Shown: positions 24,264 through 31,762 of the stretch, piece by piece
Numbering within the stretch: position 1 is the first letter of the stretch
Layout of the letters: every line of letters begins with the position of its first letter
Origin: a virus
Direction: 5' to 3' (one strand)
IMG/VR virus record: IMGVR_UViG_3300023176_007781
Coordinates: 27,209 to 91,208 of that record
Length of the DNA stretch: 64,000 nt
The notes under the pieces: model-generated
What the model was told of the DNA's origin: nothing
Databases searched by the model: none
The model's input: only the letters and a program-made list of their open reading frames with translations
Translations under genes and position numbers: made by a program

Positions 24264-25233
24264 TGTTTAATCTCATTTTTCTTCTATATTCTTCTCGTAT
24301 TATTTTCTTAAGAGCAGACTTAGGTATTTTGTAAGATTCAAGCTTGTGAATACCTTTCTTCCCCTGTGATAAAGCAGGCGAAATAGTATCAGTAACAAAC
24401 TTAGCCGTACCAAATAATTCTATGGCTTGTTTAACCCATGCAATCGGACCAGCAAACTGTTCAATCGCTTTACCTGCTAATTTTTCCACAAGCTCCTGAA
24501 TTTTGTTCTTGAACTCTTCGACAAAACCAAATTTTTCTTTAATAACATCAAACACTTTTTCCTTGACAGCATCTAAAACATCTTCCTTTGCATCTTCTAT
24601 TTTACCAGTAAGATAGTCTAATACTTCCCCTTTAAAATGTTTAACTGGTTCTTTTAATATTTCAATAGCATTACCTAGCTTGTCACTGATTTCAAAATTA
24701 TCATCTAAATATTTTACACCTAGTATATACGCTAAGTTTGACAACAAGCCTTTCCAACCAGAGATTTTTGCTACACTAACTCTGAAACTATCTATAGTCT
24801 TAGCAATCTTATACAAGCCTTTTGCAAATGTTGGCATGTTGTATTTTTTTAAATAATCGCCTATTTTATTAATTTTGTTAGCAATATTTTTACCTGCAGC
24901 CCTCCCGGAGTATTGCACGAAAACATTAATCTGCTTAAGCATTTTTCCATTTTGCACAGCTGCTGTAAGAGCAGCAACAATACCCTTGACGTCTGAACCA
25001 AATTCGTTTATTGCTTCGATTGGCTCCATGGCCTTTTTTTTAATTTTATTAAAACCCTTACCTAGAAATTTTTTAGCAGGATCCCACCAACTTTCAAAAA
25101 GCAAATGTTCTCTAAGAATTGCCTCTTGTAGCTGGATATTATAACGACCCTCAACTAGTAATCCGCGTTCGAAACCTAGTACCTCTACGATATAATTTTC
25201 ACTTAACTCATGCGGTGTTATTAAACTTGACAT
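24232..25233 (-). CDS. Amphipathic helical protein with a C-terminal A-tag-like segment
   Basis: The 333-residue protein is almost entirely helical and amphipathic, with Lys, Val, Ala and Ile patterns at 70-290 (KAMEPIEAINEFGSDVKG; EDVLDAVKEKVFDVIKEKFG). Its N-terminus lacks the common tags but contains GLLVE (Glu28) and LLFE (Glu47), possible L-x-E sites. The C-terminus KIPKSALKKIIREEYRRKMR is a clear A-tag sequence, placed at the end instead of the start. This could be a reversed targeting signal or a remnant of a fused neighbour. The helical body could bind membrane or DNA. AAGGAG precedes the ATG. Confidence 0.8.
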   Translation of the reverse strand: MSSLITPHELSENYIVEVLGFERGLLVEGRYNIQLQEAILREHLLFESWWDPAKKFLGKGFNKIKKKAMEPIEAINEFGSDVKGIVAALTAAVQNGKMLKQINVFVQYSGRAAGKNIANKINKIGDYLKKYNMPTFAKGLYKIAKTIDSFRVSVAKISGWKGLLSNLAYILGVKYLDDNFEISDKLGNAIEILKEPVKHFKGEVLDYLTGKIEDAKEDVLDAVKEKVFDVIKEKFGFVEEFKNKIQELVEKLAGKAIEQFAGPIAWVKQAIELFGTAKFVTDTISPALSQGKKGIHKLESYKIPKSALKKIIREEYRRKMRLNNARLRTKKIY

Positions 25234-25244
25234 TGATTTACTCC

Positions 25245-25565
25245 TTATTGTATATTCATTTGACTTTCAAAATGTAGTTGAACAGCTGCTAATACTCCCG
25301 CTTCAGCATCTTCACAGCCCATCTCAATACAGCACTCTCTTACACATTTATGCATAGTGATACTAAAACGTCGACCCTGCATTAATTCAAGTTCGACTTT
25401 CGTACGATGTAGATTTAGTTTTTCTATACATTTCTTGATGCATTCTTCAACAATATCAGCTGACGACTCGTTCAGAGTGCTGAATGCGTACGCGTTCCAC
25501 AATCTTCTGTGTCTTGCATACTCTTCCTTAATAATACGTTTTAGTGTCTTTCTAGATATTTTCAT
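25245..25565 (-). CDS. Small A-tagged protein with paired cysteines
   Basis: The 106-residue protein has a long A-tag, MKISRKTLKRIIKEEYARHR, and then a spacer to STLNE (Glu33). The mature part has five cysteines in ECIKKCIEKL, KCVRECCIEMGC and a final acidic stretch. The C-x3-C spacing, repeated after about 25 residues, resembles a coiled-coil-helix (CHCH-like) or metal-binding hairpin. It could be disulfide-bonded after delivery. No family is recognised. Confidence 0.75.
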   Translation of the reverse strand: MKISRKTLKRIIKEEYARHRRLWNAYAFSTLNESSADIVEECIKKCIEKLNLHRTKVELELMQGRRFSITMHKCVRECCIEMGCEDAEAGVLAAVQLHFESQMNIQ

Positions 25566-25581
25566 ATTTATCTCCTAACTA

Positions 25582-26217
25582 TTATATATCTTCCATATAT
25601 GCCCACTCGAACATGCTATATTCGTCTGCGTCTTTTAACCAAGCATCACAAAACTGTTTATAAGTTTCATAATCCAACCCAAAGACACCTTTATCATTAT
25701 TAATTTCAGCCTGATTTACCATCCATTGAAAAGATCGAGTATCATCACCACACCCCTCAATTGTAGGTAAATTATAACCCATCATAAAACTGTCCTCCCA
25801 GAGTTGAATTAATTTGCTTCGCTTTTGCATAAAATATGACGCAACTGTGTCTTCAAATCTTGAAAGTATACTTTTAACATCTTTAAAAGATGGACAGTCG
25901 CCTTTTTCAGGGTGAGTTATACGTGTGCGTTTATCATATTCGCCCATAGGGTCCTTATGTATTTCGTCATCATCCGAAAATTCATGATATGGTCCATATT
26001 GTGGTTTATAACCTGCACCTTTAGCTAGATGATCTGCATATTTTCTATCACTGGTTTTTAAGTCCCTTAATTTCCCAACATGGTCTGGCTTAAGTTGATC
26101 AGCTGGGTCTTCGTCTGGCACAGCCATAGTACCTGCAGGTCCGGATATAAAAGACTCGTTTATTCTTCTATATTCTTCTCGTATTATTTGTCTTAACCTT
26201 TTCTTAGATATTCTCAT
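25582..26217 (-). CDS. A-tagged hypothetical protein
   Basis: The 211-residue protein has the short A-tag MRISKKRLRQIIREEYRRIN with Glu21 at the predicted cut. After a Gly/Pro-rich linker it is polar with many Asp, Tyr and His residues (YGPYHEFSDDDEIHKDPMGEY), then a helical C-terminal half (CPSFKDVKSILSRFEDTVAS). No catalytic motif is recognised. It sits in a run of A-tagged genes separated by 1-20 bases. Confidence 0.78.
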   Translation of the reverse strand: MRISKKRLRQIIREEYRRINESFISGPAGTMAVPDEDPADQLKPDHVGKLRDLKTSDRKYADHLAKGAGYKPQYGPYHEFSDDDEIHKDPMGEYDKRTRITHPEKGDCPSFKDVKSILSRFEDTVASYFMQKRSKLIQLWEDSFMMGYNLPTIEGCGDDTRSFQWMVNQAEINNDKGVFGLDYETYKQFCDAWLKDADEYSMFEWAYMEDI

Positions 26218-26218
26218 G

Positions 26219-27022
26219 CTATTTCCTTGAAGGCAATGTGCCGTAATGATAATACTTCATAGTATCTTTATATTGCTTTCGTAAACTTTTAATAGCTTCT
26301 CGAATCATTTTTAATGCTTGTCGACCATCCGAAAAAGAAGCAAGATCCTGACGATCTTTTTCATACTTAGCATCACTCAAATACTTTTCCAAATTGTTAG
26401 CTGCCCTAATGATATCCTTTTCTAAAACAAAATTATTAATGTATTTATGAAGCCTGGTTCTGTCCGCCAAGTCTTGACCAAAAAACCCGATGTCGGATCC
26501 TTTAAAACCAAACTCATTCCCAGTATCACTTTCCATTCTTTCATTAATTGTTTTTATCCATATATCTTCAGCTACACGGGACAAATTATAAACTTGATTA
26601 TTTGTATAACCACGCAAATTCAACATAAAAGGAGGTATACGATCGTCAAAGTTTCTATCAACTGTACCCGGACCATCAGGGTTAGGTACCTCTTCATCAT
26701 GTATTCTTGATATCATTTCCATTTCTTCTGTATAGCCTTTACTTTTATCATAAAACCCGTACGGCTCATTAATTAATGGTGCAACTAATGCATCCGTTTG
26801 CTTGCCATCATCAGCCCGCAAAGTGGCTAACTTATCACCATACTTTTCTTTCTGTTCATCAGACAAATACTCTTCCGGAGGCTTACGACGATTTGGAGCA
26901 TTTTTTGTAAACCAATGTTGATACGTGTGCGGCAATGACCGTTGAACCAAATTAGGCTGAGTTATAACGTTTTCAATCGCTTCTCTAATAAAATATCGAA
27001 GTTGCCTTTTTGTAAGCCTCAT
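26219..27022 (-). CDS. A-tagged protein, PHTYQ paralogue 1
   Basis: The 267-residue protein begins MRLTKRQLRYFIREAIENVI, an A-tag variant with FIRE at 11-14. It shares its whole body with the protein at 27609-28415: SLPHTYQ, the PE.Y.S.EQK.KY pattern, an NEPxGxYDxSKGxTEE block and a C-terminal YL(S/T)DAKY helix pair ending K(Q)YKxxMKxY. The two were produced by duplication, now separated by one unrelated gene. I recognise no fold. The high conservation of the NEP-YD-KG block suggests an active or binding surface. Confidence 0.8.
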   Translation of the reverse strand: MRLTKRQLRYFIREAIENVITQPNLVQRSLPHTYQHWFTKNAPNRRKPPEEYLSDEQKEKYGDKLATLRADDGKQTDALVAPLINEPYGFYDKSKGYTEEMEMISRIHDEEVPNPDGPGTVDRNFDDRIPPFMLNLRGYTNNQVYNLSRVAEDIWIKTINERMESDTGNEFGFKGSDIGFFGQDLADRTRLHKYINNFVLEKDIIRAANNLEKYLSDAKYEKDRQDLASFSDGRQALKMIREAIKSLRKQYKDTMKYYHYGTLPSRK

Positions 27023-27042
27023 AGAAGCCTCCTTTGTTATGA

Positions 27043-27489
27043 TTAGGTGTTTTCTTCATCAGTACCGGGCATGACACCATACTTTTCGTATTCCCAACCA
27101 TCTTCTTGCCAATCGACAACATCCGGTGATACAGATCTCAATTGATTTTTTCTCCTTCTGTCTGAAGGCAATTCTCCACCTTCAGGTACATCATGATATT
27201 CTTTCCAGATGGTCAGAGCACGAAACAAAATATTGTAACACTCTTGGTCCTTTCCTTCTCGAGCAGACTTAAGTCCGTTAGCAGGATTCTCACCTAAAAG
27301 AAACGCAAAAGCTAGTTGTTCCTCTGTCGCTTCAGGAAACAATTCTTTTAATTGCAAACACATCTCATGAACAGGGTGGTGGTTTTTCATGCCTAGGTGA
27401 TACCCAACAGTGCCGGCAATGCCTTCTTTTATAACTTCCTGATATTCTTCTCGAATAATTCTTTTGAGTTGTCTTTTTGTAATTTTCAT
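27043..27489 (-). CDS. A-tagged small protein
   Basis: The 148-residue protein starts with MKITKRQLKRIIREEYQEVI and KE (Glu22). The mature protein is mostly helical in its first two-thirds (GYHLGMKNHHPVHEMCLQLK; EATEEQLAFAFLLGENPANG) and acidic at the end. The LKELFPEATEEQLAFAF stretch resembles a UBA-like three-helix bundle (CUE type: LkelFPeatee.l..aL). Such a bundle in a phage would be curious, and I consider it a weak similarity. Confidence 0.76.
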   Translation of the reverse strand: MKITKRQLKRIIREEYQEVIKEGIAGTVGYHLGMKNHHPVHEMCLQLKELFPEATEEQLAFAFLLGENPANGLKSAREGKDQECYNILFRALTIWKEYHDVPEGGELPSDRRRKNQLRSVSPDVVDWQEDGWEYEKYGVMPGTDEENT

Positions 27490-27516
27490 TTTATACCCCT
27501 TTTTGATAATTTCATT

Positions 27517-27603
27517 TTATAACCCTTTAGCATCCATCTGACCATCTTTGTATGCTTCCATCGCTTGTTCATAGTCATTCGGATAATCGTATTTTTGTGT
27601 CCT
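27517..27603 (-). pseudogene. Possible remnant of a reading frame
   Basis: The gap between two A-tagged genes contains an open frame RTQKYDYPNDYEQAMEAYKD and GQMDAKGL before a TAA at 27517-27519. It has no start codon at its beginning and follows an in-frame stop, but the composition looks protein-like. It may be the C-terminal stub of a decayed tagged gene or simply chance. Confidence 0.3.
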
Positions 27604-27608
27604 CTATT

Positions 27609-28415
27609 TCAGTTCTCTAACAATGGCATATACCAACCATCAGCAATTTGACCAGTGTAGTACCATTTCATTGCTGTCTTATATTGTTTTTCTAAACTTG
27701 AAACGAGGGTTTCCATGTCTGCCAATAATGTTTCGCCTCTGTAAGAATAATTAGAAACTATTTCTTCGCGATCATCCGCATATTTAGCATCTGTCAAGTA
27801 TTCCTCTATCTTGGCTTTCGCTGTAAGAATATCTTTGAGGGCAAGCTCGCTATAATAATCAAAAAGTCTAGATATGGCGTTTGTGCCAGTGTCTCTACCC
27901 CAAGGATTAGCTACACCGCTGGTCGAGTATATCTTGTATGCAGCTTTGTACACTATATTATAGTCATGATTTTCAGTTGCTAGCAATTTCTCAACTGTTG
28001 GAGGAACAGACTGTCGCCTTCTATGTAATAAATTCGCTGGATCCTCTGGGTCTGGGATATAATCTTCTGAGTGCATGCGATATAAAATATCTTGCTCTTC
28101 AGTGAAACCCTTACTTGAATCGTACCAACCAAACGGTTCGTTAACAACAGGACCAACTAATGCATCAGCTTGATGCGGATCAGTATTACGCAAATTTGCT
28201 ACCTTATCACTATATTTCTTTTTTTGCTCCGGAGAAAAATATGTCTCTGGAAACTTCCGCGACCACTTGCCCTGTTGCATCAGAGACTTCCAGTGCACGG
28301 GTTGGTATGTATGCGGCAAAGAAGCCACAACACGATTAGGCTCCATCATTTGAGATGATATAGCCTCTCGTATGACCAATCGCAGCTGCTTTAATTGTTT
28401 TTGTCTTCTATTCAT
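27609..28415 (-). CDS. A-tagged protein, PHTYQ paralogue 2
   Basis: The 268-residue protein starts at 28415, where MNRRQKQLKQLRLVIREAIS follows a GAGGGA ribosome site; the longer frame from 28445 lies inside the upstream gene. The tag is divergent but keeps the K/R-rich helix and VIRE. Its body matches 26219-27022 over its length (SLPHTYQP, ALVGPVVNEPFGWYDSSKGF, EYLTDAKYADDREE, KQYKTAMKWYY). The pair is the clearest A-tag duplication with a long conserved body. Function unknown. Confidence 0.78.
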   Translation of the reverse strand: MNRRQKQLKQLRLVIREAISSQMMEPNRVVASLPHTYQPVHWKSLMQQGKWSRKFPETYFSPEQKKKYSDKVANLRNTDPHQADALVGPVVNEPFGWYDSSKGFTEEQDILYRMHSEDYIPDPEDPANLLHRRRQSVPPTVEKLLATENHDYNIVYKAAYKIYSTSGVANPWGRDTGTNAISRLFDYYSELALKDILTAKAKIEEYLTDAKYADDREEIVSNYSYRGETLLADMETLVSSLEKQYKTAMKWYYTGQIADGWYMPLLEN

Positions 28416-28752
28416 ATATAGTCCCTCGAGGCGGTGTTGGTCCATAAACAGTTATATCTCTCATCTTTGGATCCGGATGACGCCTAGGCATTAAAATACC
28501 AGCTGATATACAATCCTGAATTAATGAAACACAAGTTTCCATATCAGCCTCCTCACCAAAAAGCTGTTTGTAAACCTGCCCGGCACAATGACAACAAACA
28601 TAACCATTCTTACTTGCCATAGCTTCCAACTGTTCTACACAATCCAACCAAACATCATCGAAAGCACTCTCATTAATACTATGTACCCGCGCTGCGCGGC
28701 GCGCATACTCTTCTCGGATAATTTTTTTCAACTGTCTTTTTGTAATTTTCAT
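28408..28752 (-). CDS. A-tagged small protein
   Basis: The 114-residue protein has MKITKRQLKKIIREEYARRA and a long spacer to SINE (Glu28). The mature 86 residues contain five cysteines (CVEQL, CCHCAG, CVSLIQDC), of which CCHC could bind a metal. The C-terminus (RRHPDPKMRDITVYGPTPPR) is proline-rich. It has no recognised family. The stop codon overlaps the start of the next gene by a few bases. Confidence 0.75.
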   Translation of the reverse strand: MKITKRQLKKIIREEYARRAARVHSINESAFDDVWLDCVEQLEAMASKNGYVCCHCAGQVYKQLFGEEADMETCVSLIQDCISAGILMPRRHPDPKMRDITVYGPTPPRGTIYE

Positions 28753-28769
28753 ACATTCCCCCCGCTTAT

Positions 28770-29084
28770 CTATCTATTACCGCCGGGTTGCTTTTCCAAC
28801 CACCGATGTAACCGTTTTTCTGATATACCCCGGGATTCACATGTCCAATTAACCATATCCTGGATAGACTTGTCAAACCCGGTCTCCAGTTCCATTAACA
28901 TGAAATTAATAGCTATATTCGCAATATCCTCTCTGCTTAATAACTTGCCAACATCAGAAGCCATTTTAGCATCACTCTTGCTTATAGCCTTTCTCCGTCT
29001 CTCATATTTTTCTTCGCCTATAGATTCCGCGCCAGCTATATGCTCTCTTATTATTCGTCTCAACCGCTTTTTAGATATTTTCAT
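28770..29084 (-). CDS. A-tagged small protein
   Basis: The 104-residue protein starts at 29084 (MKISKKRLRRIIREHIAGAE and SIGE, Glu24), because AAAGG lies seven bases before this ATG and it preserves the tag; the frame is open six codons further up. The mature part is helical (LLSREDIANIAINFMLMELE, TGFDKSIQDMVNWTCES) and ends basic. Its EDIANIAINFMLMEL helix could pack against another subunit. Function unknown. Confidence 0.76.
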   Translation of the reverse strand: MKISKKRLRRIIREHIAGAESIGEEKYERRRKAISKSDAKMASDVGKLLSREDIANIAINFMLMELETGFDKSIQDMVNWTCESRGISEKRLHRWLEKQPGGNR

Positions 29085-29110
29085 AATATAACCTTTGTAC
29101 ATGCATGTAG

Positions 29111-29530
29111 TTATCTACGTGGACCTTCTAACAAAGCTTTGTACATACGGGCCATCCGTAACAAACTTTCCGCCTGTTTTACTTCACCTACTTCACCATC
29201 TAGTCCACCCAGCTGTGATAGATATTCTTTCATTCCACTTAAATTTTCAATAGCTTTGGAAACACTTCCACTTAACATGTCCTTTTCGTACGGTGAGAGA
29301 TTCTTAGGTGGTCTCCCATCTTGCAAAACCTGAAGATAACCGGAATATACGTGATACATTCGCGGAGCACCGCCATGAGCTGCATGCAGTTTAGCCAAGC
29401 TATCAAATCGCTTTCTTGCTTCTTCGTATGGCGTCATGTTACGCATATCTTCATTTAGCATTTTACGTATACGCAAACGTGTATACTCCTCTTTTATAAT
29501 TCGTCTCAATTGCCTTTTGGATATTCTCAT
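29111..29530 (-). CDS. A-tagged small helical protein
   Basis: The 139-residue protein has a full A-tag, MRISKRQLRRIIKEEYTRLR and IRKMLNE (Glu27). After the predicted cut it is helical throughout, with KRFDSLAKLHAAHGG, YLQVLQDGRPPKNLS and a final MARMYKALLEGPRR. No enzyme motif is visible. It follows the upstream A-tagged gene by two bases. Confidence 0.78.
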   Translation of the reverse strand: MRISKRQLRRIIKEEYTRLRIRKMLNEDMRNMTPYEEARKRFDSLAKLHAAHGGAPRMYHVYSGYLQVLQDGRPPKNLSPYEKDMLSGSVSKAIENLSGMKEYLSQLGGLDGEVGEVKQAESLLRMARMYKALLEGPRR

Positions 29531-29532
29531 AA

Positions 29533-29988
29533 TTAAATCCCCCCAAATATCATATCTTCTAATTCATCATACATGTCCAATATGCTTTTATATTCGCCTA
29601 TCTCTTTACCGATCTGAGCTTCTTTGTCTTTATCAGACCAAGCGCGGTACTCCTCTCTTTCTAGGTTATTAAGTCTCTTCTTAATTTCCTTCTCAACTTC
29701 GCCACGTAATTTACTTTTATCAAGCCCATATTTTCTTGAATTTGCGATTTCTCGTGCCCACTCAGCAACTTCTTCTAGACTTTTGTAATCTCCGTACATA
29801 TCATACCCGGGTTCATTTTCATGGTGTAAGAAATAATCCATCCATTGGATCAACGAATCAGCAATATCACTCACGTACATATCACTTTGCATGTAACCGC
29901 CAGTGGCTTCGTTAAGCATTTTACGCACTTTTAACCGCGTATATTCTTCTCGTATAATTTGTCTCAATTGTCTTTTAGATATTCTCAT
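29533..29988 (-). CDS. A-tagged small helical protein, first of the A-tag operon
   Basis: The 151-residue protein has MRISKRQLRQIIREEYTRLK and VRKMLNE (Glu27), nearly identical to the tag of its downstream neighbour. The mature part is charged and helical (IADSLIQWMDYFLHHENEPG; KSKLRGEVEKEIKKRLNNLE). Upstream lies the GC-rich non-coding stretch, then a TATAAT-containing leader (near 30030), so this is probably the first gene of the A-tag transcription unit. A GGGAG ribosome site precedes the ATG. Confidence 0.8.
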   Translation of the reverse strand: MRISKRQLRQIIREEYTRLKVRKMLNEATGGYMQSDMYVSDIADSLIQWMDYFLHHENEPGYDMYGDYKSLEEVAEWAREIANSRKYGLDKSKLRGEVEKEIKKRLNNLEREEYRAWSDKDKEAQIGKEIGEYKSILDMYDELEDMIFGGI

Positions 29989-30279
29989 AATTTTCTCCCG
30001 GGAATTTTTGAAAGGTATGATATATCTTAATTATACGTTCGCTCAGGAAAAACAGTACCCATAGTCAAAAAATCTCCCCCCGGAAAATTTGAACACTACC
30101 TTAACCCACCTCCACCCAGAAAGCGCCACACAGCGACACCACGGGGGCCATTAGGGCCAGGCCTTTTTAGCATATTTATGGGCCTTTTAGGGCTGGCCCA
30201 TTTCGGGCATAAAAAAGGGCCCTTCTGGCGGGCCCTATAGACATATATGGGAGCCTAGGCTGGGCTGGCCCGTCCTGGC
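29989..30279 (-). other. GC-rich non-coding stretch with repeated GGCC hairpins
   Basis: About 290 bases without a gene. Between 30140 and 30275 the sequence is rich in GGCC and GGGCCC blocks, unlike the AT-rich surroundings. GGGCTGGCCC occurs at 30190-30199 and 30262-30271, and several blocks can pair with one another. It contains one good minus-strand terminator (30211-30235) and a possible plus-strand one (GGCC stems before TTTTT near 30165-30172). A TATAAT near 30030 may begin the A-tag operon. It could be a transcription barrier, a structured RNA or an origin-like element. Confidence 0.55.
30211..30235 (-). terminator. Rho-independent terminator after the RadA block
   Basis: On the minus strand GGGCCC, a seven-base loop and GGGCCC form a GC stem (30230-30235 with 30217-30222), directly followed by TTTTTT. 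It closes the transcription unit of the RadA-like and 52-residue genes. Confidence 0.8.
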
Positions 30280-30438
30280 TTATGAATCTAATCGATTAAC
30301 TTCCGTAATCCAGTGAGACTTTGGATGAGACCTTTGAAACATGAGGCATGCTAGTTGTGCATCCTTTGCTTGTAGGACTGTCTTACCAATACGGTTGTAA
30401 TCCTCATCGATGATATATGTTATTTCGTACGTACGCAT
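30280..30438 (-). CDS. 52-residue hypothetical protein
   Basis: A frame starts at the ATG at 30438 after CGGAG and ends at TAA 30280-30282. The protein begins MRTYEITYIIDEDYNRIGKT and has a helix VLQAKDAQLACLMF, then a strand with HWITEV. The strand-helix-strand pattern and the ribosome site support a real small protein. It follows the RadA-like gene by 17 bases and shares its transcription unit. Confidence 0.65.
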   Translation of the reverse strand: MRTYEITYIIDEDYNRIGKTVLQAKDAQLACLMFQRSHPKSHWITEVNRLDS

Positions 30439-30455
30439 AGTGTTAACTCCGTGAT

Positions 30456-31196
30456 TTATTTTTTAAATGTACCGACTAGTTTAAAACCTTCTTCCGCCAT
30501 ATCGAGGAATACTAAGTGGCCGCATCCGCCAAATCTATTTTTCTCAGCGGTAAGTACACGACAGCCTAGCAAATCAGGGTCACGTTGTTCTATGCTGAGA
30601 TGAAGATGACAGTCTACCATATGCTTGAGTTTATTGCTACCCGCCATTTTACCAGACTTATTGACTTGGTTAATGATGATAGCTATAGCATTGGTTTCCT
30701 TACAGAAGTTGGTTATCATCTCCAATGCGCCAGTTGCTGAATGATAGCGTCCAAACTTAGGGTGCATATAGTGCATACATTGTAGGGAGTCAACGATAAA
30801 GAACAGCTGTTTCTTAGGATTGGCTGATTGGATTTCGCGGAGACCATCGATTAAATCGTCTAAGCAATCTGTATTACCGGTAAGGAAACCGTGCTTAAGA
30901 CCTAATCGTTCTGTGGTGAGACTGATTTGATGCAAGCTTTCTTCCGCGGTATTGAATACTGCGATATGACCTTGGCCGGTAAGTCCGTTACAAAGGGATA
31001 ATGCCATAGTAGTTTTACCAGCTCCGGGTTCTCCTGTGAAGATGGTAACTGTTGAAGGAGTAAAGCCGCGTCCACCCATGACACCGTCGACATAATGCAA
31101 ACCGGTTTGATGGCGTTGGCGTAAAGCGGGAGGTACTGTAATGTTAAGAATATCGGTACCGAATGGGATATCGTGACTGTTAATATTGAGTTTCAT
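30456..31196 (-). CDS. RadA/Sms-like RecA-fold ATPase, core domain only
   Basis: The 246-residue protein is a RecA-family ATPase: Walker A GEPGAGKTT at residues 55-63, a Walker B-like FFIVDS with Asp136, and the hallmark RadA motif KNRFG at 219-223. It lacks the N-terminal zinc finger and C-terminal Lon-like domain of bacterial RadA, as in shorter phage and DnaB/KaiC-like relatives. RadA helps branch migration in homologous recombination, so the product probably handles DNA during replication or recombination. GGAG precedes the ATG, and a promoter-like TTGTAA-N17-TATAAT lies upstream. It lies in the block of opposite strand composition and carries no packaging tag. Confidence 0.85.
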   Translation of the reverse strand: MKLNINSHDIPFGTDILNITVPPALRQRHQTGLHYVDGVMGGRGFTPSTVTIFTGEPGAGKTTMALSLCNGLTGQGHIAVFNTAEESLHQISLTTERLGLKHGFLTGNTDCLDDLIDGLREIQSANPKKQLFFIVDSLQCMHYMHPKFGRYHSATGALEMITNFCKETNAIAIIINQVNKSGKMAGSNKLKHMVDCHLHLSIEQRDPDLLGCRVLTAEKNRFGGCGHLVFLDMAEEGFKLVGTFKK

Positions 31197-31243
31197 ATGT
31201 GCTCCAATAGGTAGGTTAATAAGTATGTTTAATTGGTATATAT

Positions 31244-31272
31244 ATTATAATTCGTTAAGATTAAATTTACAA
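31244..31272 (-). promoter_or_regulatory. Promoter-like element upstream of the RadA-like gene
   Basis: TTGTAA (31267-31272) and TATAAT (31244-31249) on the minus strand are 17 bases apart. It belongs to the TTGCAA-type class seen at 31888 and 59599. Confidence 0.65.
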
Positions 31273-31284
31273 AATTTACTGGGA

Positions 31285-31689
31285 TTATTTTGCGTTAAAT
31301 TCTTCCCGCAATTCCTTGTATCTTGGGTGGTCCGGATTATTGATGGCGTATTCCCATTCATTCTCTTCGGCTTCTTGAATATTACGCGCATTGTCTAGAA
31401 TGACTTCTGCTTCTTCTAGAATGTATGAGTACTCGAATGCCAATGTCTCATACATATTTACTTGCGCAATAAGACCTTCAACGAATTCGACATCTATATC
31501 CATAGGCTTGACATTATAGGTGCACTCGACTATTCTGGATATAAGACATTTTTCCGGACCAGCGGCTAAAAGCTTTTCAATATTGGCGACGGTTTCCGGT
31601 GTAAACATATCTGCATTTTCTAGAAGTCTTTGCAAATCGGTAACACTGTGATCGGCTAGATAATCGTATGGTATAGTTTTTTTAGTCAT
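31285..31689 (-). CDS. Acidic hypothetical protein
   Basis: The 134-residue protein starts at 31689 after a perfect AAGGAG seven bases upstream; the 13-codon extension upstream is not supported. It is acidic and helical (DLQRLLENADMFTPETVANI; VNMYETLAFEYSYILEEAEV), with no known motif. The leader contains a six-pair CGGAGG/CCTCCG hairpin (31717-31735). It lies between two promoter-like elements in the RadA block. Function unknown. Confidence 0.75.
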   Translation of the reverse strand: MTKKTIPYDYLADHSVTDLQRLLENADMFTPETVANIEKLLAAGPEKCLISRIVECTYNVKPMDIDVEFVEGLIAQVNMYETLAFEYSYILEEAEVILDNARNIQEAEENEWEYAINNPDHPRYKELREEFNAK

Positions 31690-31716
31690 AAGTTTCTCCT
31701 TGTAAGTATTCGGGGC

Positions 31717-31735
31717 CGGAGGGACCAAACCTCCG
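31717..31735 (-). promoter_or_regulatory. Hairpin in the leader of the 31285-31689 gene
   Basis: CGGAGG and CCTCCG pair around a seven-base loop about 28 bases before the start codon. No T-tract follows, so it is more likely to affect RNA stability or translation than to end transcription. Confidence 0.35.
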
Positions 31736-31762
31736 TGGTGATGGTGATGAATTCGTGTGCAA

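Noticed and set aside
27043-27489. UBA/CUE-like bundle in the LKELFPEATEEQLAFAF region
   Set aside because: The resemblance covers about 20 residues and could be chance; without a profile search I do not call it.
28588-29091. 167-codon open frame on the plus strand
   Set aside because: It runs opposite two A-tagged genes with good ribosome sites and has no ribosome site or recognisable protein of its own.
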